From: a virus | Reading direction: 5' to 3' (one strand) | IMG/VR virus record: IMGVR_UViG_3300045996_000640 | Span: 1 to 51,875 of that record | DNA length: 51,875 nt | Part shown: positions 15,197 through 25,006 of the stretch, in pieces | How the letters are laid out: each line of letters begins with the position of its first letter | Numbering within the stretch: position 1 is the first letter of the stretch | Notes under the pieces: model-generated | What the model was told of the DNA's origin: nothing | Seen by the model: the letters and a program-made list of their open reading frames with translations, nothing else | Databases searched by the model: none | Position numbers and translations under genes: made by a program

Positions 15197-18100
15197 GCGT
15201 ATCGGGCCTCGGCAGCGCATCGGGCGAACTGTTAATCGACATTGCGCAAGCGATGGCGAATCTAACGACGCTCGAGAACCGCGTTAAGGGGCTCGCGGGC
15301 ACGGGTGGCGATACGTTCAAAGGCGCTGAGGCGGGCGGTACCCGCCTCGACGCGCTCGGGACGAAGCTCGACGGGGTAAACCGCAAGTATGGCGAGCTCG
15401 GCAAGGCTGGGCTAGGGGTTGGCGTCGCGACGGCCGCCGCGTTTGGGTTGGCGATCAATTCCGCTGCGAATTTCGAGCAAAGTATGAGCAACGTCGGCGC
15501 GGCGCTGGGCGGCGTGGGCGGCGATGCCGGGCTTACCCAGGAACAATTCAAGGCGCTAAATGATGAGGCGTTGCTCATTGGTGCAACGACGAGCGTTTCG
15601 GCGGGCGAGGCGACGCAAGCAATGGAATTGCTCGCGAAATCCGGGCTCGACGCAACGCAAATCCTCGAGGGCGGCGCGGCTGCCGTTGTCTCGATCAGCG
15701 AGGCGACGGGCGAAAGTATTCAGCAAAGTTCGGAATCGTTCGGCGCGCTAACCAACCTGTTTGCCGATACGGGTATCTCGGCGTCGCAAATGGCCGATGC
15801 GATCGTAGTCGGCATGAACAATTCGAATTCAACGCTGAGCGAATTCCAGACGGGTATAGCGCGCCTTGCGCCCGTGATCGCGCAAACGGGCATGTCGTTC
15901 TATGACAGCGCCGCCTCGATCGCGTATTTCAATTCGCGGGGTTTTAGTGCTGCCGAGGTCGGAACGTCGCTTACGCGGGCATTCACCGATCTTGCCGATC
16001 CGATCGACGGCACAGGCGACGCCATGCGGGCGATGGGCATTGACGCATTCGACGCGCAAGGTAATTTCGTCGGGTTCCCGGCAATCATGGATCAAGTAGC
16101 GGCCGCGACGGCAGGCATGAGCGACGAACAGCGCACGGCCGCGCTGAGCACGATCTTTAGCGCCGACGCGATCGATCTTATGGCCGATGCCAGCAAAACG
16201 GGCGGCGATGATCTGGTCGAGCTTACCGAGAAAACGAAGGAAGAAGGCGTAGCGGCCGAACAGGCAGCCGCGCGCATGGACAATTTCAAAGGGTCGATCG
16301 AGAAATTCAAAGGCGCAATAGCATCGCTCGCAATCGTGATCGGCACGCCATTGCTCGGGCCGCTGCGCGCCGTAACCGATTTCCTGGCGAAACTGGTCGA
16401 GGGGTTTCTCACGCTGCCGAAGCCGATACAAACCGCTATCGCGGCGCTGATCGGGATTACGGGCGCGCTCGCGGGCGTTGCGGGCGCTATCGTGGTATTC
16501 GGGCCGCAAGTGGTCAAGATCGCCGCGCAAATGCAGAAGATGGTTGGCGCGATTACCCGCATCATACCCGCGCTGCTCGGGTTGAGCCTGCCGATCCTGC
16601 TCATTATTGCCGCCCTGGCGCTGCTGGCGATCGCCTACAAAACTAATTTCCTGGGGTTCGCTGACGCGGTGAATTCGGTTGCGTCATCGGTGAAATCGGG
16701 ATTCGAGGGGATCATTGCATTTCTTGGCAAGGTTAAAGCCGCGTTCGATGCGTTTAGTTCGGTCGGGCAAAACCCGGTTGCGGCACTACTGAATGCGATC
16801 GGGCTCGAGCTCGAGGCGATCGCCGGGAAGTTTGGGCCGTTCGAAGGCGCGGTACGAGCGGTGGCCGAGGCGTTGCGCCTGTTCGGCACGATGGCGCAAG
16901 ACGTTGGGCTACGGTTCGCGCAACTGAGCGGCAGCATGAATCCGGTTGCGGCGGCGCTGCAAGCGATCGGCGACGTGCTCAGCAAATACGCCGCGTCGTT
17001 TGGGCCGCTTGCGGGCGTCGTTGGCTTTATCGGCGAGGCATTCCAACTAGCCGGGATCATGGTCAATGATTTCGTGCTGCGGTTCCGGCAACTGAGCGGC
17101 AACCTGAATCCGGTTGCGGCGGCGCTGCAGGCGCTCGGCGACGTGTTGAAAAAGTATTCGAAATCGTTTGGGCCGCTCGCGCGGGTTGTCGGTTCGCTCG
17201 GCAAGGCATTCAAGCTACTGGGGCAAGCGGCGGGCGACGTTGGCGACATTCTACAGGCAGCATTCAAGGGCGATTGGAACGAAGTATTAGAGGAAACCGA
17301 ATCACTTTTACGCCGCCTTACGGGCGGATACCTCGCGCTCATTGCCGCGTTCCTTTCATTTCCGCTGAGCCTGCTTAGCGGCGCGTTCGGGCTGCTATCC
17401 GATGCGTTCGCAAGCCTGGCCGATCGGATTAGCGGGCCGTTTAGCGACGCATTGCAAGGTATTTCGGATGCGTTCGGGAACCTGGGCGAAGCGGCCGGGA
17501 ATTTCGGCGACGCGATTATCGATATATTCAGCGGCGATTTCGGCGACGCGCTCGATAACATTCAGGAAGGTCTAACGAACGTCGGCGAGGCGTTTCTCGA
17601 CCTGGGCGGCGCGGCCGTCAACGCGCTACAGGGCGCATGGGAGGCGCTAAGCGGCGTCGATTGGGGCGGCGCGCTCGACACGATCGGCACGGCGCTATCT
17701 GGCATTGGGTCAACGATTGCCGATGCCGTCGGGAATGCCGCCGAATGGCTCGCGCCGAAAGCGGTCGATGCCGTTACCGGCCTGGTCGATGCGCTGGTCG
17801 AGAATTTCCCGCGCGTGTTGTCATGGGTTGGATCGATCGGGCAATTCATAGGGGTTGCGGTCGCCAATGCCGCCGAATGGCTTGCACCGCGCGCCGTGGA
17901 GGCGATTACGGGGCTTGTCGATGCGTTCGTCGAGAATTTCCCGCGCGTTTTGTCGTGGGTTAGTTCTATCGGTCAATTCATTGGAACGGCGGTTGCGAAT
18001 GCCGCCGAATGGCTCGCGCCGCGAGCGGTCGAGGCCGTTACCGGATTTCTCGACGCCCTGGTAGAGAATTTCCCGCGCGTGCTCGCGTGGATTGGCAGCA

Positions 18101-19671
18101 TAGGGCAATTCATCGGCGCGGCAATCGTCGACGCCGCGCAATGGCTCGCGCCGAAGGCGATCGAAATGGTAACGGGATTCCTCGATGCCCTGGTCGAAAA
18201 TTTCCCGACGGTGCTTGCCTGGATTGGCTCGATTGATCAATTCGTTTCGACGGCGGCCGGGAACCTGATCGACGCGCTGAAACCCAAGGGCGTAGAACTG
18301 ATTCAGGGGATTTTGGACGGGATCAATGAGAAATGGAAAGCGGTTCAGGCATGGCTCGGGTTGATCGGGACTACTGCCGGAAACGCGGTCGGCGAGCTCG
18401 GCGAAACGCTGAAAGCGAAGGGGTTGCAACTACTCGCCGGGTTGTGGGCCGGGGCGATCGAAAAGCTCGATCAAATCCTCGCATGGGCGGCAACGATCCC
18501 GGATAGCATCGCGGCCGCGATTGCGAATATAGGGCAGGCGCTCTACGATGCTGGGCTCGCGGCATTCGAGAATCTATGGGAAGGCTTGAAATCGAAATGG
18601 GAGGAAATCAAGTCATGGGCGAGCGGCCTATCGATCCCGTGGCCTGACATCGATCCAAGATCAAGTGAGGCAAATCCGCGCGGCGGCGATCCCGCTGCTA
18701 CTGAGCGCAATACCCGCGCGACGGTTGTGCCCGCGCTCGATCTAAGTCTCTACCTGGCGTCGCTTTCGGCAATGGAAATAGCGACAACGACGGCGTTTAC
18801 GAATGCCGGTATCGCGGTTGGCGTCGCGGTTTCGTCGATCGTTGCGAACCTCGGGTTAATCGCCGCGCCTGCCGCTGCGGTTGGCGTCGCGCTAAGCACG
18901 CTTGCAACCTCGGCGAATACGTCAATGGTGAACATCGGGATTGCGGTCGGAACGGCGGTTTCTTCCGTTACCGGCAACCTATCCCGCCTGGGCACAGCAT
19001 TCAACACGGCGCAAACGACAATCACGACCGCAATAAATACGGCGCGTAGCAACGTTACGAGCGCCGCTAATACGATGACGCAAACGCTAAATTCATTCGC
19101 GACGGCGGCCGGGCGAGCCGGAACGAACGCCGGAAACGATTTCGAGCGCGGGCTCACGTCGGGCGTACGCGGTGCGGTGCGCGAGGCGCAAACCGGTCGA
19201 GGCCAAATGATCGCCGCGCTCACATTGCCGAGCATGTATGCGAGCGGCGCGAGCGTCGGCAATAGCCTGGGCGAAGGATTGGCGGCCGGTATTCGAAATC
19301 AAATCGACGCCGTTGCGGCTGAGGCGGCGAACCTGGTAACGGCGGCGCTCAATGCGGCACGCAATGCGGCGGCGAGTAATTCACCGTCGCGTAAAACGAT
19401 GGCGCAAGGCCGGGACCTGGCGCGCGGCATGGAAATCGGAATCGAGCGCGGCACGCCTGCCGTTGTACAGGCGTTCGGACAAATTATCCCGTTCGCCGAT
19501 TCCGGGGCGGCGCGGCAATTCGGCAACATGCCGAGCTCAGGATCCGCGCCGGTATCACATGTTACGGTGATCGCGTTGAAATCCGAGGAATGGCTCGAAA
19601 TGGTCAAGGCCGCCGAAACCGGCCGCGATTTCGCGAATGAATTTCCGTACACGTTGGGAGGTCGCCGTTAA
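15193..19671 (+). CDS. Tape measure protein
   Basis: 1,492 residues, the longest gene, directly after the chaperones (ATGA overlap). The N-terminal part (~90-330) matches phage tape-measure TP901-type regions (FEQSMSNVGAALGG, STSVSAGEATQAMELLAKSG, SFGALTNLFADTG). Hydrophobic segments at ~410-490 could insert in the host membrane. There are then two internal repeat arrays. The C-terminal SPSRKTMAQGRDLARGMEIGI is a usual tape-measure tail motif. By the common rule of about 0.15 nm per residue, the tail would be near 220 nm. Sets tail length and takes part in DNA entry. I see no clear peptidase or lysozyme insert. Confidence 0.93.
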   Translation: MSVSGLGSASGELLIDIAQAMANLTTLENRVKGLAGTGGDTFKGAEAGGTRLDALGTKLDGVNRKYGELGKAGLGVGVATAAAFGLAINSAANFEQSMSNVGAALGGVGGDAGLTQEQFKALNDEALLIGATTSVSAGEATQAMELLAKSGLDATQILEGGAAAVVSISEATGESIQQSSESFGALTNLFADTGISASQMADAIVVGMNNSNSTLSEFQTGIARLAPVIAQTGMSFYDSAASIAYFNSRGFSAAEVGTSLTRAFTDLADPIDGTGDAMRAMGIDAFDAQGNFVGFPAIMDQVAAATAGMSDEQRTAALSTIFSADAIDLMADASKTGGDDLVELTEKTKEEGVAAEQAAARMDNFKGSIEKFKGAIASLAIVIGTPLLGPLRAVTDFLAKLVEGFLTLPKPIQTAIAALIGITGALAGVAGAIVVFGPQVVKIAAQMQKMVGAITRIIPALLGLSLPILLIIAALALLAIAYKTNFLGFADAVNSVASSVKSGFEGIIAFLGKVKAAFDAFSSVGQNPVAALLNAIGLELEAIAGKFGPFEGAVRAVAEALRLFGTMAQDVGLRFAQLSGSMNPVAAALQAIGDVLSKYAASFGPLAGVVGFIGEAFQLAGIMVNDFVLRFRQLSGNLNPVAAALQALGDVLKKYSKSFGPLARVVGSLGKAFKLLGQAAGDVGDILQAAFKGDWNEVLEETESLLRRLTGGYLALIAAFLSFPLSLLSGAFGLLSDAFASLADRISGPFSDALQGISDAFGNLGEAAGNFGDAIIDIFSGDFGDALDNIQEGLTNVGEAFLDLGGAAVNALQGAWEALSGVDWGGALDTIGTALSGIGSTIADAVGNAAEWLAPKAVDAVTGLVDALVENFPRVLSWVGSIGQFIGVAVANAAEWLAPRAVEAITGLVDAFVENFPRVLSWVSSIGQFIGTAVANAAEWLAPRAVEAVTGFLDALVENFPRVLAWIGSIGQFIGAAIVDAAQWLAPKAIEMVTGFLDALVENFPTVLAWIGSIDQFVSTAAGNLIDALKPKGVELIQGILDGINEKWKAVQAWLGLIGTTAGNAVGELGETLKAKGLQLLAGLWAGAIEKLDQILAWAATIPDSIAAAIANIGQALYDAGLAAFENLWEGLKSKWEEIKSWASGLSIPWPDIDPRSSEANPRGGDPAATERNTRATVVPALDLSLYLASLSAMEIATTTAFTNAGIAVGVAVSSIVANLGLIAAPAAAVGVALSTLATSANTSMVNIGIAVGTAVSSVTGNLSRLGTAFNTAQTTITTAINTARSNVTSAANTMTQTLNSFATAAGRAGTNAGNDFERGLTSGVRGAVREAQTGRGQMIAALTLPSMYASGASVGNSLGEGLAAGIRNQIDAVAAEAANLVTAALNAARNAAASNSPSRKTMAQGRDLARGMEIGIERGTPAVVQAFGQIIPFADSGAARQFGNMPSSGSAPVSHVTVIALKSEEWLEMVKAAETGRDFANEFPYTLGGRR
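17734..18261 (+). repeat. 132-bp tandem repeats in the tape measure gene
   Basis: AATGCCGCCGAATGG recurs at 17734, 17866 and 17998, exactly 132 bases apart, with a diverged fourth unit near 18130. Each unit codes 44 residues of the form NAAEWLAPxAVxAVTGxxDA followed by LVENFPRVLSWxGSIGQFIG. An earlier, looser repeat (NPVAAALQA..GDVL..Y..SFGPLA) lies near 16770-17220. Confidence 0.88.
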
Positions 19672-22235
19672 TGGCTGCGCCGACAACCGTTATCGTAGGC
19701 CGTCGATCGACAACGCCCGACGATCATTTCGGGGATATGAGCGCGAGCGAGATTCGCGCCTATGTTGCCAACAACGCGCCCGCAGACGCCTGGATCCGAC
19801 GCGCCCGCTATCGCGGCGGCCGCACAGGATCGGGAACGCCGCGCGTGCGGGTGGCGGTGTATGACACAACGGGCGTCGGGCCCGCGCCCGACGATCTGAT
19901 GTACACGTTTCCGAGTACGTACCCGTCGGATCGCATGGATGACGCGAACGGCGGCGAACTGGTAACGGTTAACGTCGATTCCGCAACGAAAGCGTTCCTG
20001 GTGGCGGCGGGCGCAAACTACGCGCTCGCGCTGCAAGTCAACGACGCGGCATTCCGGCATAACATGATCGAGGCCGCCGATATCGGCGGTGAGAACGAAC
20101 AGTTTTACTACAAGTCGGCGAGCAATCCGCCGAACCCGTACGGATCGAGCACGGTTAGCACCGAGGGGTGGATAACCCTGTGGTTAGAGGGCGATCAAAA
20201 CCTCGCGCCGCTTACGCCGATCAACATTAGCCCGAGCGGGCAAACGCTCAGCACAACGCCGACGATCGAGGCGGATTTCCGGGATCCGAACGGAACCTAC
20301 GGCGCAACCGCGTACGGCACGGCCGGGAATTTCGACGCGGGCGATTACGTCGCGAGCGCGCGGATCAAGGTTCGGCGCAAATCCGATGCCGTTTCATTTT
20401 GGGATCACACATACACGACGACGACGGGCGAGCGCACGGCGAACCGTACGAGCAAGGTATACGCGGGCACAACGTTAGTGCGCGGCACGGTCTATCAAGT
20501 GCAAGTGCAGCATTTCGACCGTAACGGCGATTCCTCGCCGTTTAGCGCATGGGTCGATTTCACGCCGGGATCGTTGGGCGTGGTCACGACGACTGGAATC
20601 CCAACCGGCAAGGTCGACGATCTAACGCCCGATGTAGCCTGGTCGTGGTTTCACGGTACCGGGCTGAATGCCGATCGGGTGCGAGTGAAATTCTACCGAG
20701 GCAACGTATCGACGCCGATCGCGACAAGTTCGGATATGACGGTATCGGTTGCCAGCGGCGCGGGCGCTACGGCGCTGTGGTCGAGCATGGGCATTGCGAC
20801 GGCGCTGCAACCTGGCGTATTGCATTACTACACGGTCGAGGCACGGGCTACCGATCTTGTTTGGTCGCAGCCGTCGGCGAAACGATCGTTCACGCCCGAC
20901 GCCGCGCCGGGCGTGCCGACGAATCTCAACCCGGCAACGGGTGACATTCGCAGCACGTCGACCTATCCGGTGCTCAGCGCGAAAGTAACCGACGATGACG
21001 ATACCGATGCAACCGGGCTTACGGCAACGGTCGAAATCCTCAACAGCGGCGGCACGCTCATTCAGACGCGCACGGCGACGCTGCGCGCGGGCACGACCGA
21101 TATCTACGACTATCAGACGGTCGCGGCCGATCTTGCCTCGGCAGGAACCTACCGGCATCGGTGGTACTCATTCGATGGGTTCCTGTATTCGGGCGGCGTA
21201 ACGAGCTCGGCGAGCGCAACCCGATCGGCTGAGGCGGTGTTTTCCTGGGCGGCGGTTCCGTCGCCGGTCATAACCGCGCCGCTCACGGGCGCGACGCTCA
21301 CGACGGTTCAGCCGGTGATGACGTGGACGGTTACGAATCAAGACAAATTCCGGGCGCGCATCCTCGAGGATGGCGTAGAAGTTTTCAGTAGCGGCGAGAT
21401 TGCCAACACGACCGTTCGTGAATACACGTTCCCGGTCGGGTACACGAAAAACGAACATACCTATTCGTTCGAAATCGGCGTGCAATTCTCTACGTTGTGG
21501 GGCTATGACACCGAGACAAGCATACTGGTTTCGTACGTGCCGCCCGCGAGCGCCGGGAATCTGCAAGTGCTGCCGAGCGTGGTCAACCTCGAGCCGATCG
21601 CAACGGCGGCCGTTGGAACATGGGATGCGTATATCGGCGATTACTTCGATTCGTACACGGTCTATCGCGACGACCTGGGCGATCGGCCGTTCCTGGAAAT
21701 CCGCAACCCGGCAACAACGACATTCACCGATTATCACGGGCCGAACAACGCGGTTTATACCGTCGTGGTAAACGAATTGCGCGGGCTCGACGAATTGGTA
21801 GCGAGCGAGCCCGTCGCGGTAAATGTCACGCTCGGCATACGCGGCGTCGTTTTGGTAAGCCTGGATAACCCGCAAGTCGATCGGTACGTAAATCCGGCAT
21901 GGGAATCGATCGATTGGATCGCCCAGGGCGACGAATCAACCTATTTCACATGGGGCGCGGAAAAACCGATCAGCAAACGCGGCATTGCGGATTGGATGGA
22001 AGGGTCGCAAGAATTCAAGCTCAATAGCGAGATTGTCGATCCGCAAGTAGCGCGCGCCGCATTGCAAGCGTTGGCGCGTTCGAACGGGTTTAGTTACCGC
22101 GATAAATACGATCGGCGGTTCGCGCAGATCCCGGCCGGATCGCTGCAATTCGCGCGCGTGCGCGGGCCTGCCGGTGATTGGACGGGCGCATTCAATTTGC
22201 GCGAGGTCGCGGTTACTGAGGGCGTGATCGAGTGA
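19671..22235 (+). CDS. Large minor tail protein with fibronectin-like domains (tail tip)
   Basis: 854 residues. After an N-terminal beta domain (~1-170), residues ~180-640 contain several immunoglobulin/fibronectin-III-like units, each with P-x-I-x-x-x and Y-x-W/Y motifs (NISPSGQTLSTTPTIEADF, TPDVAWSWFHGTG, YTVEARATD). The C-terminal part (LGIRGVVLVSLDNP, ESIDWIAQGDESTYF, SQEFKLNSEIVD) looks like a distal-tail anchoring region. ATG overlaps the tape measure stop by one base. Likely part of the tail tip that faces the host surface. Confidence 0.75.
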   Translation: MAAPTTVIVGRRSTTPDDHFGDMSASEIRAYVANNAPADAWIRRARYRGGRTGSGTPRVRVAVYDTTGVGPAPDDLMYTFPSTYPSDRMDDANGGELVTVNVDSATKAFLVAAGANYALALQVNDAAFRHNMIEAADIGGENEQFYYKSASNPPNPYGSSTVSTEGWITLWLEGDQNLAPLTPINISPSGQTLSTTPTIEADFRDPNGTYGATAYGTAGNFDAGDYVASARIKVRRKSDAVSFWDHTYTTTTGERTANRTSKVYAGTTLVRGTVYQVQVQHFDRNGDSSPFSAWVDFTPGSLGVVTTTGIPTGKVDDLTPDVAWSWFHGTGLNADRVRVKFYRGNVSTPIATSSDMTVSVASGAGATALWSSMGIATALQPGVLHYYTVEARATDLVWSQPSAKRSFTPDAAPGVPTNLNPATGDIRSTSTYPVLSAKVTDDDDTDATGLTATVEILNSGGTLIQTRTATLRAGTTDIYDYQTVAADLASAGTYRHRWYSFDGFLYSGGVTSSASATRSAEAVFSWAAVPSPVITAPLTGATLTTVQPVMTWTVTNQDKFRARILEDGVEVFSSGEIANTTVREYTFPVGYTKNEHTYSFEIGVQFSTLWGYDTETSILVSYVPPASAGNLQVLPSVVNLEPIATAAVGTWDAYIGDYFDSYTVYRDDLGDRPFLEIRNPATTTFTDYHGPNNAVYTVVVNELRGLDELVASEPVAVNVTLGIRGVVLVSLDNPQVDRYVNPAWESIDWIAQGDESTYFTWGAEKPISKRGIADWMEGSQEFKLNSEIVDPQVARAALQALARSNGFSYRDKYDRRFAQIPAGSLQFARVRGPAGDWTGAFNLREVAVTEGVIE

Positions 22236-23920
22236 GTCAGATCAACCGCGCATGGAACCCGAGTTTCGGAACGAATACGAACGGCTGGACGGTCACATTC
22301 GGCACGGGCCCGACGCGCACGGCGGGTACCTGGGGGTCGGGCGGATTTTACGGCCGCGTTCAGGTATCGACGGGCGGTACCGCGCCGATTACGACATTTG
22401 GCGCGCCGCCTGCCGCGCCGGTCGAGGCAGCGCCGGGCGATCGCGCGTTCGTATCCTGCAAGGTTCGCGCCGATAACGTCGGCGCTGAGGGCAATCGCGT
22501 TTGGTTGCGCCTGGAATGGTACGACGCGAGCGACGTATCGCTCGGATTCGAAACCTCGCCGATCGCGTTCCTGGGCGCAAACGCGCAAACCCTGTATCTA
22601 CTGCTTAGCGGCCTTGCGCCCGCGAATACGGTTCGGCTCGAGGTTTCGGTGCGGATGACGCCGACCGAGCAAGTGATCGGCGATCAGATCGGAATCGACG
22701 CGCTCGATATCCGATTGAATGAGCAACCCGACGCCTATTTCGACGGGGATAGCATTAATGCCGGTTGGCTCGGCGTGCCGTACGCCTCGGCGAGCGCGCG
22801 CTATCAACCGGCCGTTTTCAGCAATCCGAAGAATTGGAAATCTGGCGCGGTTCGCGTCCAAGGCAAGATGTACCGATGCGACGAAAACGGCGTGCGGCAA
22901 GACGATCTGAGCGCGTATATCAAATCCGGCCGCGTGCAATGGAATGAGGATAAGGGCGCGGGGCAAAAGCTCGCGGGTGATTTCCGATTCAATCGGCGCG
23001 GGCTATTGCGTACCTACGTCGATTTCCTTGCGCCCGTGCTACGCCTGGAATGGCGCGACGGCACGATCGAGGAAAAGCAATTCGGATTACACCTATGCGA
23101 TTTCCCCGACGACAACGTTTATCAGCGGCACGCCGAGCAAGGCGTTAAGGGGCTCGATCCGACGTGGTTTCCGTGGAATTCAGCGGTACGGGATACGATC
23201 AATTACCTATCGTCGGCGAACGTAGCGACCAATATGGAAACGTTGCTCGAGGAAGCATGGCCGCGCGTGATCGTGCCGGTTAGCTCGCGCACGTTCGGCG
23301 CAGCGAAATCGGTCTATCCCGGCCGCCGCCGCTATACCGAGGCGGCCGAACAATTCGAGGCGATGGGTTGGTACCATCCGTTTCCCGATCTGGCAGGCAA
23401 TATCCGCACGATGCCATATGTCGATATGTCGAAAGTAACGCCCGCCATTCAGATAGATTACGAAGATTTCGTAGGAGAATGGCAAGTGCGCGCGACGACA
23501 ACGACGCTCGCGAATGTGGTATCGGTCTATCGTGAGAACACGGCAGGCGCGGGTGTTCCGATCGGATCGGTTGCCGTGAATTCCGATCCCGCCTCGCGAA
23601 TCTCGACGGTGTACCGGCCGGAAATCCTACGCGAGCTCACGAACAGTAGTATTCAGACGCAAGCCGACGCCGACGCGCTGACATTGCAAATGCTGCAAGA
23701 ATCGGCGAGCTACTACCGGGTCATTTCCGGCAAGCTATCGCCGGGCGTATGGATGGAACCGTACGCGGCCGCCGATGCGTACCTCGAACATGCGGATTGG
23801 GGCAACCTGAGCGGGCGCTATAGCGTTCGCGTTTGGGAAGTGAATTTCACACAATCCGACGCCGAGGTACACGTCGAAATGAATCGCCGGGTCGAATTCG
23901 GATCGAGTGAGGATGTATGA
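22232..23920 (+). CDS. Minor tail protein with carbohydrate-binding-like N terminus
   Basis: 562 residues, starting at a GTG inside the previous stop region. The N-terminal ~165 residues (RAWNPSFGTNTNGWTVTFGTGPTRT... RAFVSCKVRADNVG... VWLRLEWYDAS) resemble a jelly-roll carbohydrate-binding module, as often found in phage tails. The remainder (GRVQWNEDKGAGQKLAGDF, DYVDMSKVTP-like strands, then YSVRVWEVNFTQSDAEV) resembles a tail-hub or baseplate protein. Probable receptor contact or hub component. Confidence 0.7.
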   Translation: MSQINRAWNPSFGTNTNGWTVTFGTGPTRTAGTWGSGGFYGRVQVSTGGTAPITTFGAPPAAPVEAAPGDRAFVSCKVRADNVGAEGNRVWLRLEWYDASDVSLGFETSPIAFLGANAQTLYLLLSGLAPANTVRLEVSVRMTPTEQVIGDQIGIDALDIRLNEQPDAYFDGDSINAGWLGVPYASASARYQPAVFSNPKNWKSGAVRVQGKMYRCDENGVRQDDLSAYIKSGRVQWNEDKGAGQKLAGDFRFNRRGLLRTYVDFLAPVLRLEWRDGTIEEKQFGLHLCDFPDDNVYQRHAEQGVKGLDPTWFPWNSAVRDTINYLSSANVATNMETLLEEAWPRVIVPVSSRTFGAAKSVYPGRRRYTEAAEQFEAMGWYHPFPDLAGNIRTMPYVDMSKVTPAIQIDYEDFVGEWQVRATTTTLANVVSVYRENTAGAGVPIGSVAVNSDPASRISTVYRPEILRELTNSSIQTQADADALTLQMLQESASYYRVISGKLSPGVWMEPYAAADAYLEHADWGNLSGRYSVRVWEVNFTQSDAEVHVEMNRRVEFGSSEDV

Positions 23921-24618
23921 GCGACGGGTACAGGCTCGCAAACGAGGCGGCGCTCGCGTTATTCGATGATCCGTTGCCGGAATCGAGCGCGCAGCTATTT
24001 ACGGCCGTCGTTACGGCGGTATCGTGGCCTACGGTCAAGATCCGCCCGACACGCGCGAGCACGGCGGGCGATCAACTGGTCGGTATTTGTCTCGGCGTGT
24101 TCCCGGTTGTAAATGCGCGCGTCGTGTGCGCCTGGATCGGCGGCGAACCCGTCGTGCTCGGCACGATCGCGCCCGTTGTCGCTGGCATGGAAACGCGCGA
24201 ATTCGATTTTCCGATCCAGCTATTCCCGGATCATTTCTTTGTCGAGGGGTTCGGCGCGAATACTGCCGATACGTCGAGCACAACGGATACCCTCAACTAC
24301 GTTACGAATTTCGATGACGGAACGACGCTGCCGGATAATGGAACCTGGCGCGTTTGGGTGTTCACATGGCAATTGCTAAGCCATAGCGCCGAGGCGGGCA
24401 ACGTTCGGTGGTCGACGAAAATTAATGCGAGCTCAGGCGGCGCGCGCAATGGGCCGCTAAACATTACGACAACGCGAACGGATGTAATGTCATGGCACAC
24501 GCTCGGCGGCCTGGCGGGCGGCGCGGCCGTTACGTATGAGGCGCAGTACCGGCCGAACACAACCGGGACGGCGACAGCGGGCGGCGGCGACGGCATCGCA
24601 ATCGCAATGAGGGAATAG
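23917..24618 (+). CDS. Minor tail / tail-tip protein
   Basis: 233 residues, ATGA-coupled to the hub protein. N-terminal half is beta-rich (VVTAVSWPTVKIRPTRASTAG, LVGICLGVFPVVNARVVCAWIGGEPVVLGTIAP), like a small OB-type domain. The C-terminal half is Thr/Asn/Gly-rich with WRVWVFTWQLLSHS. Likely a tail-tip adaptor or short fibre. Family not recognised. Confidence 0.65.
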   Translation: MSDGYRLANEAALALFDDPLPESSAQLFTAVVTAVSWPTVKIRPTRASTAGDQLVGICLGVFPVVNARVVCAWIGGEPVVLGTIAPVVAGMETREFDFPIQLFPDHFFVEGFGANTADTSSTTDTLNYVTNFDDGTTLPDNGTWRVWVFTWQLLSHSAEAGNVRWSTKINASSGGARNGPLNITTTRTDVMSWHTLGGLAGGAAVTYEAQYRPNTTGTATAGGGDGIAIAMRE

Positions 24619-24619
24619 C

Positions 24620-25006
24620 ATGGCCGAATACACATTCAACCGCCCGGCATCGGTCGAGGATGAGGACGCCGGGCGCGTGCATGATTGGCTCGCGGCGCAA
24701 GGCATCGACGTGCAAGGCGTGCAGGTTCGCAGCAATGGCGAGGTTATCGTACGGGCTGAGGGCACGACGCGCGACGCGCTCGCCGGGATGATGGCGGGAT
24801 ACGTGCGCACGGAAACCGACGCCGAACGCGATCGGCGCGAGGCGATCGACGATGCGGTCGCGGAAATCGAGGCGATCGCGAGAAAACCCAGGGCGGCACG
24901 AACGGCCGCCGAAAAAATCATGCTCGGCACGGCGCTCGCGTCGACCGAGCTCAGAAAGGCGGCGGGAAATGCCGGTTCTTTTATCCGACCGAATAGCGGG
25001 CGTTAA
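24620..25006 (+). CDS. Hypothetical protein between tail and lysis genes
   Basis: 128 residues. N-terminal alpha/beta domain (VHDWLAAQGIDVQGVQVRSNGEVIVRAEG) and a helical, charged C terminus (TETDAERDRREAIDDAVAEIEAIARK). It overlaps the endolysin start by 38 bases. Possibly a fibre-associated accessory protein; function unknown. Confidence 0.65.
   Translation: MAEYTFNRPASVEDEDAGRVHDWLAAQGIDVQGVQVRSNGEVIVRAEGTTRDALAGMMAGYVRTETDAERDRREAIDDAVAEIEAIARKPRAARTAAEKIMLGTALASTELRKAAGNAGSFIRPNSGR

Noticed and set aside
15829-17561. Several - strand open frames over the tape measure
   Set aside because: High-GC shadow frames; no ribosome sites, and opposite to the orientation of every supported gene.
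24852-24968. N-terminal extension of the endolysin
   Set aside because: Arg/Ser-rich shadow of the upstream gene; the ATG at 24969 has GAAAGG upstream and begins a sensible sequence.
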